Assembly: GCF_025464835.1 (NCBI RefSeq) | Contig: NZ_JAODMP010000008.1 | Coordinates: 1 to 64,000, forward strand | Source: Mycetocola sp. | GTDB lineage: Bacteria > Actinomycetota > Actinomycetes > Actinomycetales > Microbacteriaceae | DNA length: 64,000 bases | Direction of reading: 5' to 3' | In this document: in pieces, positions 29,109-38,307 of the stretch | Position numbering within the stretch: position 1 is the stretch's first letter | How the letters are laid out: every line of letters begins with the position of its first letter | Notes under the pieces: model-generated | Seen by the model: only the letters and a program-made list of their open reading frames with translations | What the model was told of the DNA's origin: nothing | Databases searched by the model: none | Program-made: the position numbers and the translations under genes

Positions 29109-30728
29109 ATGACTGACCGCGCAGGAACCCCAGCAGCCGAGTCCGACCTCGTCGACGTCCCCGCTCTCCTCAATGCATACTTCGAGTTGAAGCCCGATGT
29201 CTCGATCCCCGAGCAGCGAGTGGTGTTCGGCACCTCCGGCCACCGAGGCTCCTCGCTCAACACGGCCTTCAATGAGCATCACATCGCCGCTACGACCCAG
29301 GCGATCGTCGAATACCGGGCCAGCCAGGGCATTACCGGGCCTCTGTTCATCGGCTCGGACACCCACGCGCTCAGCCACCCCGCACAGACCACAGCAGTGA
29401 AAGTGCTCGTCGGCAATGATGTGCGTGTAGTCGTCGACGAGTTCGACGACTACGTGCCCACGCCGGCGCTCAGCCACGCGATCCTGACCTGGAACAACTC
29501 GGGGGTCGAGGAACAGGCCGACGGCATCGTCGTCACGCCGAGCCACAACCCGCCAGGGGACGGCGGGTTCAAGTACAACCCCCCGCACGGCGGCCCCGCA
29601 GACAGCGACGCCACGAGCTGGATCGCCAACCGTGCCAACGAGATCATCGAATCCGGCATGGTTGACGTCAACATGGCTGAGCCGAGCGCCGTCGAGACGT
29701 ACGACTTCCGCAGCAGATATGTGGAAGACCTCGGCACCATCATCGACATGGATGCCATCCGCGACTCAGGCATCCGGATTGGCGCCGACCCGCTCGGAGG
29801 GGCGAGCGTGAGCTACTGGCAGGCCATCGCCGACCGGTACAACCTCAACCTCACCGTGGTGAACCCTCATGTGGACCCGACCTGGCGTTTCATGACGCTT
29901 GACTGGGACGGCAAGATCCGGATGGATCCGTCGTCGCCGTCGGCCATGGCATCCGTTCTCGCCCATCGCGACGAATACGACATCCTCACCGGCAATGACG
30001 CGGATGCCGACCGGCACGGCATCGTCACGCCGGACGGCGGGCTGATGAACCCCAACCACTTCCTCGCCGTATCGATCGACTACCTGTACCGCAACCGGTC
30101 GGGCTGGGGTGCGGATGCCGCCATCGGCAAGACCCTCGTCTCCAGTTCGATGATCGACCGGGTCGCCGAATCGCTCGGGCGCCGGCTTGAAGAGGTACCG
30201 GTCGGGTTCAAATGGTTCGTGCCGGGACTCGTCGACGGCTCGGTCGCGTTCGGGGGCGAAGAAAGTGCCGGGGCGAGCTTCCTGCGCAAGGACGGCACCG
30301 TGTGGACGACGGACAAGGACGGCATCCTGCTCTGCCTTCTCGCGGCTGAAATCCTCGCGGTCACCGGGAGCACCCCATCCGAGCTGTATCGCGGGTTGAC
30401 CGAAAAGTATGGCGACCCGGTATACGAACGCGTCGACGCGGCGGCGACACCGGCGCAGAAGGCGGCGCTCGGCAAGCTCGACGGCGACGCGATCGCCGCG
30501 ACCGAGCTGGCCGGGGACCCGATCCTCGCGAAGCTCAGCAAAGCCCCTGGCAACGGCGCGGCCGTCGGCGGCGTGAAGGTCGTTACCGCGAACGCCTGGT
30601 TCGCGGCCCGGCCGAGCGGCACGGAAGACGTGTACAAGATCTACGCGGAGTCGTTCACGGGCATCGAGCACCTCAGGCAGGTTCAGGCTGAGGCGAAGCT
30701 CATCGTGAACGCGGCGCTCGGGGGTTAG
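29109..30728 (+). CDS. pgm: Alpha-D-phosphoglucomutase
   Basis: 539 residues, four-domain phosphohexomutase that interconverts glucose 1- and 6-phosphate. Active-site Ser lies in VVTPSHNPPGDGGFKYNPP, the Mg2+ loop in GNDADADRHG, sugar binding in FGGEESAGASFLR and the phosphate-binding loop in RPSGTEDVYKIY. Order and spacing are those of bacterial Pgm. It follows the secreted hydrolase by 63 bp on the same strand. Confidence 0.95.
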   Translation: MTDRAGTPAAESDLVDVPALLNAYFELKPDVSIPEQRVVFGTSGHRGSSLNTAFNEHHIAATTQAIVEYRASQGITGPLFIGSDTHALSHPAQTTAVKVLVGNDVRVVVDEFDDYVPTPALSHAILTWNNSGVEEQADGIVVTPSHNPPGDGGFKYNPPHGGPADSDATSWIANRANEIIESGMVDVNMAEPSAVETYDFRSRYVEDLGTIIDMDAIRDSGIRIGADPLGGASVSYWQAIADRYNLNLTVVNPHVDPTWRFMTLDWDGKIRMDPSSPSAMASVLAHRDEYDILTGNDADADRHGIVTPDGGLMNPNHFLAVSIDYLYRNRSGWGADAAIGKTLVSSSMIDRVAESLGRRLEEVPVGFKWFVPGLVDGSVAFGGEESAGASFLRKDGTVWTTDKDGILLCLLAAEILAVTGSTPSELYRGLTEKYGDPVYERVDAAATPAQKAALGKLDGDAIAATELAGDPILAKLSKAPGNGAAVGGVKVVTANAWFAARPSGTEDVYKIYAESFTGIEHLRQVQAEAKLIVNAALGG

Positions 30729-30738
30729 CCGGACGGAC

Positions 30739-30788
30739 GCTCAGCAGGAGGCGGGTCCGGGACAGCGCCGATCGCTCCACCTGTTGAG
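30739..30788. repeat. Family D inverted repeat (GCTCARCAGGA)
   Basis: GCTCAGCAGGA at 30739-30749 and the opposing CCTGTTGAG at 30780-30788 bracket a ~30-nt spacer, 11 bp after the pgm stop. The same arms occur in the gap behind sufU at 37288-37366. Confidence 0.45.
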
Positions 30789-30789
30789 T

Positions 30790-31024
30790 GTCCACAGCGC
30801 GCGATGTGCCTGTCCTACCTTCGGCCTCGCGGGGGCGGATGCGCCCCTCGAAACTCGCGTAGCGCGAAGAGGGTGTTCGGCGCCGTCGTCGTCGGCACCA
30901 CAATCGAGTTCGAAAAATCGGGCCGCTGGGCGAGGTGGAAGACGAGCGATCAGGAGGCAGCCGAACCGGTTTCGGCTCGCTGAAGCTGACAGGAAAGGGG
31001 CCCGCCGGGAGGCGGGCCCTTTTT
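30790..31024 (+). ncRNA. Candidate structured RNA or long pgm 3' UTR
   Basis: The 341-bp gap between pgm and the convergent SGNH gene has no good reading frame but several hairpins, for example AGCCGAA-CCGGT-TTCGGCT at 30959-30977 and a GGTG...CACC stem near 30880. It ends in a strong intrinsic terminator at 30998-31024, 270 bp past pgm. Either pgm has a long 3' UTR or a separate small RNA is made. No known RNA family was recognised and no clear promoter was found. Confidence 0.3.
30998..31024 (+). terminator. Strong intrinsic terminator
   Basis: GGGCCCGCC and GGCGGGCCC form a perfect 9-bp G/C stem with loop GGGA, followed by five T residues, on the plus strand. Confidence 0.9.
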
Positions 31025-31069
31025 CGTGTGCCGGAGAACTCCTGCCAGCGATGGCGCGAGAGCGGCGGC

Positions 31070-31747
31070 TCAGAGCTTCAGCTTCGTGAGCTCCTCGTCC
31101 ATGCGCTCCGCGATTTCCGTGTGCCCGGCGTCGTTCGGGTGGACGCCGTCGGCGGCGATCCACTCCGGGTGTCCCTCCAGCCACCGTGATGCTCCCGGAA
31201 TGTAATCCGCGCCGACCTCGGAGGCGGCATCCCGGACCCAGCCGATGATCGTGTCGACGGATCCCGGGCGTTCGTCGGTGTACCAGAACGGTTCGACGAC
31301 AACGAGGCGGGTGTCTGGCAGTTCCGCGGCGAACGTGTTCAGGTCATGACGGATCGCCGATTCGATCTGAGTGGCACGCTCCGGCATGGCGAAGTTGTCG
31401 TTGAGCCCCATGGTGACCACGACGATGTCGGGATCCTCGGCGACGATGAGGCCGACCAGGTCGTCGGCAAGCAGATCCCGGTTGATCACGTATCCCAGTC
31501 CATCGACGCTCGGGTTGATCTCCGCCCAGCCTCGATCCCTGGCGACCTGCGTCGACCACCGGAGGTCCGGGTCGCTCACGCCGGTGCCGCGCGTGTACGA
31601 ATCACCGTAGAACGCGGTGACCTGCTGACCCGGCGTGCGGGACACTCCCCGATCATCGTCGGGCGCGCCCATCGAACAGGCGGCCAGCGCGGATGTCGCA
31701 AGTGCGGCGACGACGGCGAGAAGACGAGTTGCTGCAGATGCCGCCAT
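31070..31747 (-). CDS. SGNH/GDSL-hydrolase lipoprotein
   Basis: 225 residues. The signal peptide ends in lipobox LAAC, so the protein is anchored outside the membrane. SGNH blocks are clear: block I FYGDSYTRG (nucleophile Ser), block III MGLNDN (Asn) and block V DGVHPNDAG (Asp and His of the triad). Such enzymes deacylate or hydrolyse esters, often on cell-surface polysaccharides. The start at 31747 has a distant GGAG. It is 44 bp downstream of the IPT-amidase gene on the same strand, so both secreted products may share a transcript. Confidence 0.88.
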   Translation of the reverse strand: MAASAATRLLAVVAALATSALAACSMGAPDDDRGVSRTPGQQVTAFYGDSYTRGTGVSDPDLRWSTQVARDRGWAEINPSVDGLGYVINRDLLADDLVGLIVAEDPDIVVVTMGLNDNFAMPERATQIESAIRHDLNTFAAELPDTRLVVVEPFWYTDERPGSVDTIIGWVRDAASEVGADYIPGASRWLEGHPEWIAADGVHPNDAGHTEIAERMDEELTKLKL

Positions 31748-31791
31748 ACGATTGCACTCCGGTTGGGTTTCGAGGTGGCGCCGAGGCACCG

Positions 31792-32721
31792 TTATGCGGG
31801 GATGCTCCAGAACCAGGCGTTACCGCCAGGGTGCTCGACCGTGATGACGTTGTCGAGGTCACGGTAGTCGCCGTCGAGATTATGGCTCACGAAAGCGATC
31901 TTCGTCTCGCCGTCGACAACCTCCACCCGCGACACCAGCATCACATGGTCGGGGATCTCGTTGAGGTTCCAATCGAAGATGCCGATGTCCCCGACCTTCA
32001 CCTGGTCGCGCTGATCGAGTGTCAGCTTCGTCAGGCCGAGGCTTGGGTCGCTCGCGAGCCACGCGTCCATCGCCGGAACGTAACCCCACGCCGGGCTCCA
32101 GTCCGCGATCGTTGCGGCTGCGTTCCTGTTGAACCAGGTGTCATTCTGTGTCCAGCCCCGCTGGATGAGCGTCTGGCTGACGAAGTTGGCGCAGTCCCCG
32201 CCGACCGGGTTGAGGTTTCCCCACTCATCCGAGTTGTAGTCGTTCCAGTGCTTCAACGCGTACTGCATCTGCGCGTCGACACCGGTGACGACGGCATACG
32301 CGTAGTTCAGCGGAGCCGACTGCTGGAGAACCTCGTTCCCACTGGACACGACGATCGCTGCATCCGCTGGCTGGAAGTGCAGAGCGGCCGGTGCGACGGC
32401 GGTGACCTCGCCGTCGCCTGTAACGGTCACGTCGGCAGCGGGGACGCCACCGATGGTGACGTCAGTGACGTCCGCGAGGCCGGTTCCGGTGATGGTGATG
32501 GGTGTCCCGCCGGTCACCGAACCGCTCGCCGGCGTGATCGCGCTGGCCACGCTCGCGTCGGCGGGGGCGGAGGTGCTGATGGCCGCCGGTCGTTCGTCTT
32601 CCGGCGTGACCGACGCGGAGCATCCTGCCCAGACCAACGCCGAGCTCACCACGATGACCACTGCCGCGATACGTCGGGATCGAACCCGGAGGCTGACGGG
32701 TCTGCGGGCACTACTCGGCAC
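31792..32721 (-). CDS. Exported protein with IPT/TIG and amidase domains
   Basis: 309 residues from the GTG at 32721 (AAGGA seven bases upstream). The signal sequence ends in a lipobox-like VWAGC, then a Ser/Ala linker. An IPT/TIG beta-sandwich at ~55-135 shows PASGSVTGGTPITITGTG. The putative amidase domain (PF12671-like) has GGDCANFVSQTLIQRGW with a candidate catalytic Cys, and later DHVMLVSRVE with His. Proteins of this type act on the cell surface, perhaps on peptidoglycan peptides. Shared strand and spacing with the SGNH lipoprotein suggest an operon. Confidence 0.82.
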   Translation of the reverse strand: MPSSARRPVSLRVRSRRIAAVVIVVSSALVWAGCSASVTPEDERPAAISTSAPADASVASAITPASGSVTGGTPITITGTGLADVTDVTIGGVPAADVTVTGDGEVTAVAPAALHFQPADAAIVVSSGNEVLQQSAPLNYAYAVVTGVDAQMQYALKHWNDYNSDEWGNLNPVGGDCANFVSQTLIQRGWTQNDTWFNRNAAATIADWSPAWGYVPAMDAWLASDPSLGLTKLTLDQRDQVKVGDIGIFDWNLNEIPDHVMLVSRVEVVDGETKIAFVSHNLDGDYRDLDNVITVEHPGGNAWFWSIPA

Positions 32722-32794
32722 GGTACATCCTTCAAAGAAACAGCGGTGAATCTCCATGGTAGGCGACCGATGTGTCCTGTTCCTGATGACTCGC

Positions 32795-32852
32795 TTGACA
32801 ACGGGCGGGTCAGCGCCGTAGCGTGTCCGGGATTCCTGAGAGCGCTCTCAGG
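32795..32852 (+). promoter_or_regulatory. Promoter and LacI-type operator of the GH1 gene
   Basis: A perfect -35 TTGACA (32795) and -10 TAGCGT (32819) are 18 bp apart. Directly downstream is a perfect 18-bp palindrome centred on GC, CCTGAGAGCGCTCTCAGG (32835-32852), the typical form of a LacI-family operator. The LacI gene two positions downstream is the obvious repressor. The position over the transcription start fits repression by blocking initiation. Confidence 0.85.
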
Positions 32853-32883
32853 TCGACATCTGCGAAGGAGCAGTGAAGCGCCA

Positions 32884-34293
32884 GTGACATCAAACTTTCC
32901 GTCCACTTTCCTCTGGGGGTCGGCGACCGCTGCCGCCCAGGTCGAGGGCGCAGCGCACGAAGACGGCAAAGAGGATTCGATCTGGGATGCCTTCGCCCGG
33001 GTCCCTGGGGCGATCGCGAACGGCGACGACCTCGAGATCGCCGTGGATCACTACCACCGTTATGTCGGTGATGTCGCGATCATGAAGCAGCTCGGCCTTG
33101 GTTCGTATCGCTTCTCGACGAGTTGGGCCCGTGTCGTGCCCGGTGACCGGGAGCCGAACCCGGCCGGCCTGGACTTCTATTCCCGCCTCGTTGACGAGCT
33201 GCTCGGAGCAGGCATCCTGCCCTGGCTGACGCTGTACCACTGGGACCTGCCACAGGCCCTCGAGGAGAAGGGCGGCTGGACGAATCGCGACACCGCGCTG
33301 CGCTTCGCCGACTACGCCGAAACGGTGTACGGCACGCTCGGCGACCGGGTGAAGAACTGGACCACGTTCAACGAACCGTTCTGCTCGTCACTGCTCGGTT
33401 ATGCGGCCGGCGTGCACGCCCCCGGCCGGCAGGACCCCGCCGCGGCCGTCGCCGCCATCCATCACCAGCACCTCGGCCATGGTCTCGCCGTGAACCGGCT
33501 GCGGGAGCTCGGTGCCGACCAGATCGGCATCACCCTCAACCTCTCCAACGCGATCCCCCTGAACGCAAACGACCCGGTCGACGTCGAGGCTGCCCGCCGG
33601 TTCGACGTGCTGCAGAACCGGGTCTTCCTCGACCCGATCGTGACCGGCGCCTACCCGGAGGACGCGCTCGCCGACCTTGAGCAGTTCGGGCTCCGCGAAC
33701 TCATCCAGCCGGGCGACCTGGAGATCATCGGCACGCAAATCGACTTCCTGGGCGTCAACCACTACCACGACGACCAGGTTTCCGGGCACGAGGACGACTC
33801 GGGAACCGATGGTCATTCCGGAGCGACCGGGCGGGAGGTCCGGTCATGCTGGATCGGTTCCGAGTACGTCACCTTCCCCAGTCGCGGGCTGCCTCGCACC
33901 GCCATGAACTGGGAGGTGAACCCGTCGGGGCTGCACAAGCTGCTCGTGCGTCTCGGCCGCGAATACCCGAACCTGCCGCCCCTGTTCGTCACGGAGAACG
34001 GCTCGGCGTATGACGACTCCGTCTCAGAAGACGGCCAGGTCCACGACACGGAGCGCACGAAGTACATCCAGGACCACGTGCAGGCGGTCTCGGATGCGAT
34101 CGCCGACGGCGCCGACGTGCGCGGCTATTTCGTGTGGTCGCTGCTCGACAACTTCGAATGGTCATGGGGCTACGACAAACGCTTCGGTATCGTGCGGGTC
34201 GACTACGAGACACAGGAACGCACGATCAAGGATTCCGGGCGCGCCTACGCGCAAATCCTCGCCGACGCAAGATCCGGCATCCCAGCGCAGTAG
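32884..34293 (+). CDS. GH1-family beta-glucosidase
   Basis: 469 residues, no signal peptide, so it acts on imported beta-glycosides. GH1 retaining glycosidase: acid/base Glu in WTTFNEPFCSSLLGY, nucleophile Glu in LFVTENGSAYDD, N-terminal FLWGSATAAAQVEGA, and GYFVWSLLDNFEWSWGYDKRFG at the C-terminus. The GTG at 32884 is 14 nt after AAGGAG, a long spacing. It is followed immediately by its LacI regulator. No sugar importer is in the same operon. Confidence 0.95.
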   Translation: MTSNFPSTFLWGSATAAAQVEGAAHEDGKEDSIWDAFARVPGAIANGDDLEIAVDHYHRYVGDVAIMKQLGLGSYRFSTSWARVVPGDREPNPAGLDFYSRLVDELLGAGILPWLTLYHWDLPQALEEKGGWTNRDTALRFADYAETVYGTLGDRVKNWTTFNEPFCSSLLGYAAGVHAPGRQDPAAAVAAIHHQHLGHGLAVNRLRELGADQIGITLNLSNAIPLNANDPVDVEAARRFDVLQNRVFLDPIVTGAYPEDALADLEQFGLRELIQPGDLEIIGTQIDFLGVNHYHDDQVSGHEDDSGTDGHSGATGREVRSCWIGSEYVTFPSRGLPRTAMNWEVNPSGLHKLLVRLGREYPNLPPLFVTENGSAYDDSVSEDGQVHDTERTKYIQDHVQAVSDAIADGADVRGYFVWSLLDNFEWSWGYDKRFGIVRVDYETQERTIKDSGRAYAQILADARSGIPAQ

Positions 34294-34311
34294 ATGACGC
34301 CGGAAGGGCGC

Positions 34312-35325
34312 ATGATGGGCACACCGGCTCGGTCGCCGACACTGGAGATGGTCGCAGCGCGTGCCGGGGTTTCCCGCGCCACGGTGTCCCGCGTGGTCAA
34401 CGCCTCCCCCACGGTCACCGCTGAGGTCGCGGCACTCGTTCACGCGGCGATCTCCGATTTGAGCTACGTGCCCAACCGCGCGGCCCGATCGCTGGCCAGC
34501 CGCACGACCCAGGTGATCGCCCTCGTCGTTCCCGAGTCGACAGCGAAGGTGTTCGCCGACCCGTTCTTCGCGTCTGTCGTGCAGGGCGTCGCCCTCCACC
34601 TCGCCGAGACGGATTACACACTCAACCTGCTCATCGCCTCCGAGACCACGTCAGACAAGACCAGGCGCTATCTGCTCGGCGGCAACGTCGACGGCGCCCT
34701 CGTCGTCTCACACCACTCCGGCGACCACTCGTACACACACCTGGGGCAGGGGCTCCCGGTCGTGTTCGGCGGCAGGCCGCTCAGCGCCGATGCGCTGTTC
34801 GGCCACTACGTCGATGTGGACAATGTCTCCGGCGGCCGGCTCGCCACCCGTCACCTGATCGAGCGCGGCTGCCGCTCGATCGCGACCATCGCCGGCCCTC
34901 AGGACATGCCGGCGGGCATCGACCGGCTCATCGGTTGGCGGAATGCCGTCACCGCGGCCGGCCTGGATGAATCCCTCGTCGAGTACGGCGACTACTCCCC
35001 CGCCGACGGAGCCGCGGCGATGCGCCGGCTGCTCGACAGGCGCGTGCCGATCGACGGCTTGTTCGTATTCAGCGACCAGCTTGCTGCAGGCGCATACTCG
35101 GTTATGCGTGAGGCGGGCCTCTCCATCCCGGGCGACATCGCCGTCGTCGGCTACGACGACGACCGGTACGCGTCGACGGTGAGCCCGACGCTCACGACCG
35201 TGAATCAGGCCCCGGTCGAGATGGGGGCCAGGATGGCCGAGATCGTCGTGCGCCTCATCGGCGGCGAACAGGTCGAGACGGCGACGATCATGCCGACGAA
35301 GCTCGTGGTGAGGGAGTCGGCGTGA
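34312..35325 (+). CDS. LacI-family transcriptional repressor
   Basis: About 337 residues. N-terminal helix-turn-helix TLEMVAARAGVSRATVSRVVN with hinge helix YVPNRAARSLASR, then a periplasmic-binding-protein-like sensor domain. The start is probably ATG 34312 or 34315 (GGAAGG just upstream); the ATG at 34294, 1 bp after the glucosidase stop, has no RBS. It most likely represses the glucosidase gene through the palindrome at 32835, with a beta-glucoside or its product as inducer. Confidence 0.9.
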   Translation: MMGTPARSPTLEMVAARAGVSRATVSRVVNASPTVTAEVAALVHAAISDLSYVPNRAARSLASRTTQVIALVVPESTAKVFADPFFASVVQGVALHLAETDYTLNLLIASETTSDKTRRYLLGGNVDGALVVSHHSGDHSYTHLGQGLPVVFGGRPLSADALFGHYVDVDNVSGGRLATRHLIERGCRSIATIAGPQDMPAGIDRLIGWRNAVTAAGLDESLVEYGDYSPADGAAAMRRLLDRRVPIDGLFVFSDQLAAGAYSVMREAGLSIPGDIAVVGYDDDRYASTVSPTLTTVNQAPVEMGARMAEIVVRLIGGEQVETATIMPTKLVVRESA

Positions 35326-35537
35326 GCTGGTTGCCGGTTCACGGGGGTTCGGCGGCCCTGTCGATGCTGCACGGTCAGCACTTGAGGGAGTAACAGGAGC
35401 AGAATAGAGGAATACCCTGCGGCTGCCTGCGCTTGACAGAGGGGGAGCCCTGGCGAAGGGATGCAAACGCTGCCGGCGACATCCGTGCCCCGATACAGAT
35501 CGTGAGTTATGCAATGCCCCACCCGACCGGAACGACA

Positions 35538-36827
35538 ATGGAGCTGGCGACCCCGCTCGCCGACGCCGAGGTGCTGCGCCTGCGCCGCGACTTCCCCGCG
35601 CTCAACCAGCAGGTCCACGGACGGGACCTGGTCTACCTGGACTCCGGCGCAACCTCGCAGAAGCCGGTCAGCGTGCTCGACGCGGAACGCTCGTTCTACG
35701 AACATGAGAACTCCGCCGTCCATCGCGGCGCCCACACCCTCGCCGCGAACGCCACTGAGTTGTTCGAGAATGCCCGCGCCACCGTCGCCCGCTTCGTCGG
35801 CGCTCGCGAGAACGAGATCGTCTGGACCTCGAACGCCACCGAGGGGCTGAACCTGATCGCCTACGGCATGTCCAACGCGAGCCTCGGCCGCGGTGGGGCG
35901 GATGCCGCGCGCTTCGTCCTCACGGAGGGTGACGAAATCCTGACCACCGAGGGCGAACACCACGCCAACCTCGTGCCCTGGCAGGAACTCGCCGCCCGCA
36001 CCGGTGCGACCCTCCGCCACATCCCGGTTGCCGATGACGGCACGCTCCGGATGGACGAGGCCGAGCGGCTCATCACCGGGCGCACCAAACTGGTCACCTT
36101 CACCCATGTGTCAAACGTGACCGGTGTCCTCAACCCCGTCGACGATCTCGTCCGGATGGCCCGCGCCGTCGGGGCGCTCGTCGTGCTCGACGCCTGCCAG
36201 TCCGCACCGCACCGTGTTCTCGACCTCGCAGCGCTCGACGTCGACTTCGCCGTCTTCTCCGGTCACAAAATGCTCGCGCCCACCGGCATCGGCGTGTTGT
36301 ACGGCCGGGCCGAGCTCCTGGACGCACTGCCTCCGTTCCTCACAGGCGGGTCGATGATCACGACCGTCACGCTGGAGGCATCCGGGTACCTGCCCGCCCC
36401 TCAGCGATTCGAGGCCGGCACCCAGAAGGTGTCACAGGCCATCGCTCTCGCTGCCGCCGTCGACTACCTCTCATCGGTCGGCATGGACCGGATCGAACGC
36501 TGGGAGTCCGAGCTCGGCGCCCGACTCGTCGGCGGGTTCAGTGCTATTCCGGGCGTTCGAGTGCTCGGCCCTGGCACCGGTGTGCACCGTGCCGGTCTTG
36601 TGAGCGTGGACGTCGATGGTGTGCACGCTCACGATGTCGGTCAGTTCCTCGACGACCGCGGAATCGCCGTGCGTGTCGGGCACCACTGTGCGCAGCCGCT
36701 GCACCGCCGGTTCGGGGTGACTGCCTCAACCAGGGCAAGCGCATACCTCTACAACACGACGGCTGACGTGGATGCAGCGATCGATGCGCTCGCCGGCGTG
36801 CGGGCGTTCTTCGGGGCGTCGTCGTGA
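35538..36827 (+). CDS. sufS: SufS-type cysteine desulfurase
   Basis: About 429 residues, PLP-dependent class V aminotransferase fold. It takes sulfur from cysteine and passes it on for Fe-S assembly. PLP-binding Lys in FSGHKMLAPTGIGVLYG; the His of TTEGEHHANLVPW; persulfide Cys in RVGHHCAQPLHRRFG, the form typical of SufS. The start is uncertain: ATG 35538 gives the normal SufS N-terminus, and in-frame GTG 35502 and ATG 35514 are alternatives. A TTGACA at 35433 may be its promoter. It overlaps sufU by 4 bp. The SufBCD scaffold genes are not here. Confidence 0.93.
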   Translation: MELATPLADAEVLRLRRDFPALNQQVHGRDLVYLDSGATSQKPVSVLDAERSFYEHENSAVHRGAHTLAANATELFENARATVARFVGARENEIVWTSNATEGLNLIAYGMSNASLGRGGADAARFVLTEGDEILTTEGEHHANLVPWQELAARTGATLRHIPVADDGTLRMDEAERLITGRTKLVTFTHVSNVTGVLNPVDDLVRMARAVGALVVLDACQSAPHRVLDLAALDVDFAVFSGHKMLAPTGIGVLYGRAELLDALPPFLTGGSMITTVTLEASGYLPAPQRFEAGTQKVSQAIALAAAVDYLSSVGMDRIERWESELGARLVGGFSAIPGVRVLGPGTGVHRAGLVSVDVDGVHAHDVGQFLDDRGIAVRVGHHCAQPLHRRFGVTASTRASAYLYNTTADVDAAIDALAGVRAFFGASS

Positions 36828-37273
36828 GCGGCGACCTGGCTGGCCTGTACCAGCAGGTGATTCTTGATCACTCCCGCGAGAAACACGGGTTCGGGCTTGC
36901 ACCGACGGCGGATGCCTCAAGCCACCAGCTCAACCCGACCTGCGGCGATGAACTGACCCTGCAGCTGCACGCCACCGACGGCGTGATCGGTTCGGTGACC
37001 TGGGAGGGGGCGGGATGCTCCATCTCGATGGCATCCGCGTCGCTTCTGCATGACCTTGCGCCAGGGCTGACCTACGACGAGGCTCGGGAACGGATCGCCC
37101 TGTTCCGGGAGCTCATGCAGTCCCGTGGCGCAGGGGTCGAGGATGAGGATGAACTCCTCGGTGACGCGATCGTGCTCGAGGGCGTCTCCAAGTACGTCGC
37201 CCGGGTGAAATGCGCAATGCTCGCCTGGGTCGCGCTCGAGGCCGACCTGGCACAGCTCGACGCCGCCCACTGA
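36824..37273 (+). CDS. sufU: SufU, zinc-dependent sulfur acceptor/scaffold
   Basis: 149 residues. It accepts persulfide sulfur from SufS. Zinc ligands can be read as Cys40 and Asp42 (NPTCGDE), Cys65 (GAGCSIS) and a Cys near 129 (VKCAMLAW). The insert between the second and third Cys is typical of SufU, not IscU. GTG start overlapping the sufS stop (GTGA). With SufS it forms the sulfur-mobilising pair, placed away from the SufBCD genes. Confidence 0.93.
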   Translation: MSGDLAGLYQQVILDHSREKHGFGLAPTADASSHQLNPTCGDELTLQLHATDGVIGSVTWEGAGCSISMASASLLHDLAPGLTYDEARERIALFRELMQSRGAGVEDEDELLGDAIVLEGVSKYVARVKCAMLAWVALEADLAQLDAAH

Positions 37274-37287
37274 CACCGCCGCGCCTG

Positions 37288-37366
37288 GGCTCAACAAGAG
37301 ACCTCGGCTGCGGCACAGGCTCAACAGGACGAAATGGCACCTTCCGGCTGCGGCATCCTGCTGAGC
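37288..37366. repeat. Family D repeats behind sufU
   Basis: GGCTCAACARGA occurs at 37288 and 37318, exactly 30 bp apart, and its inverted form TCCTGCTGAGC at 37356-37366. GGCTGCGGCA also occurs twice (37306, 37346). The gap (107 bp) between the convergent sufU and LLM genes holds nothing else. Confidence 0.6.
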
Positions 37367-37380
37367 GTCGCGGTAACTGC

Positions 37381-38307
37381 TCAGCCGAGCTCGGGCACGA
37401 CCTCCGCGGCCAGGAACTCCAGGTGCTCGAGGTCGCGCAGGTCGAGGATCTGCAGGTAGACGGTCTCGACCCCGTCGTTCTGCAGCGCGCCGAGGCGGTC
37501 GACGATCTCGGCCGCCGTGCCGGCGAGCCCGTTCTCGCGCAACTCCGCCGGCCGGCGACCGATGGCTTCGGCCCGCCGTACGTATTCTGCTTCGTCCTCG
37601 CCCCCGGCTGCGACGAAGGCCGCCGAGTACACCAGGTCGTCCGGATCACGGTGGATCGCCTCACACGCGGCCCGCACACCGGCGAACTTCGCGCGGATCT
37701 CATCGAACGGAACGAACGGCAGGTTGAATTCGGTGGCGAAACGCGCTGCGAGAGCCGGAGTGCGCCTGGGCCCTCCTCCGCCGACGATGATCGGAAGCGG
37801 TGTCTGCATCGGCTTCGGCAGAGCCGGTGAATCGGTGAGCGTGTAATGCTCGCCGGCGAAGGAATAGGTCTTCCCGGTTGGGGTACCGAACAGCCCTGTG
37901 ATGATTTCGAGCTGCTCCTCGAGCATCCCGAATCGTTTCGGCGGGAACGGTATGCCGTAAGCGGCATGTTCCTCCTCGAACCAGCCGGTGCCAAGGCCCA
38001 GCTCGACCCGCCCACCCGACATCGCGTCGACCTGGGCGACCTGGATCGCCAAGATTCCCGGTGGTCGGTAGGTCACGCTCGACACAAGCGTTCCGAGACG
38101 GATGCTCGTGGTCTCGCGGGCGAGGCCGGCGAGCGTCGTCCACGCGTCGGTCGGCCCTGGCAGCCCTGAGAAGTGGTCCCCCATGAGCATGTAGTGGTCG
38201 CTGCGGAAGAATGCATCGAAACCGAGCCGCTCCGCGGTCTGGGCGACGGCGAGGATGTCGTCGTAGCTGGCGCCCTGTTGGGGTTCGGTGAAAATCCGGA
38301 ACTTCAT
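37381..38307 (-). CDS. Luciferase-like (F420/flavin-dependent) oxidoreductase
   Basis: 308-residue TIM-barrel enzyme of the luciferase-like monooxygenase class. N-terminal FRIFTEPQQGASYDDIL, cofactor-site segments GFDAFFRSDHY and LGTLVSSVTYRPP, GGRVELGLGTGWFEEEH, and IIVGGGGPRRTPALAARFA. The TIGR03560-like subgroup in actinobacteria is usually considered F420-dependent; the substrate is unknown. Its start overlaps the DNA methyltransferase stop by 4 bp (ATGA). Confidence 0.85.
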   Translation of the reverse strand: MKFRIFTEPQQGASYDDILAVAQTAERLGFDAFFRSDHYMLMGDHFSGLPGPTDAWTTLAGLARETTSIRLGTLVSSVTYRPPGILAIQVAQVDAMSGGRVELGLGTGWFEEEHAAYGIPFPPKRFGMLEEQLEIITGLFGTPTGKTYSFAGEHYTLTDSPALPKPMQTPLPIIVGGGGPRRTPALAARFATEFNLPFVPFDEIRAKFAGVRAACEAIHRDPDDLVYSAAFVAAGGEDEAEYVRRAEAIGRRPAELRENGLAGTAAEIVDRLGALQNDGVETVYLQILDLRDLEHLEFLAAEVVPELG

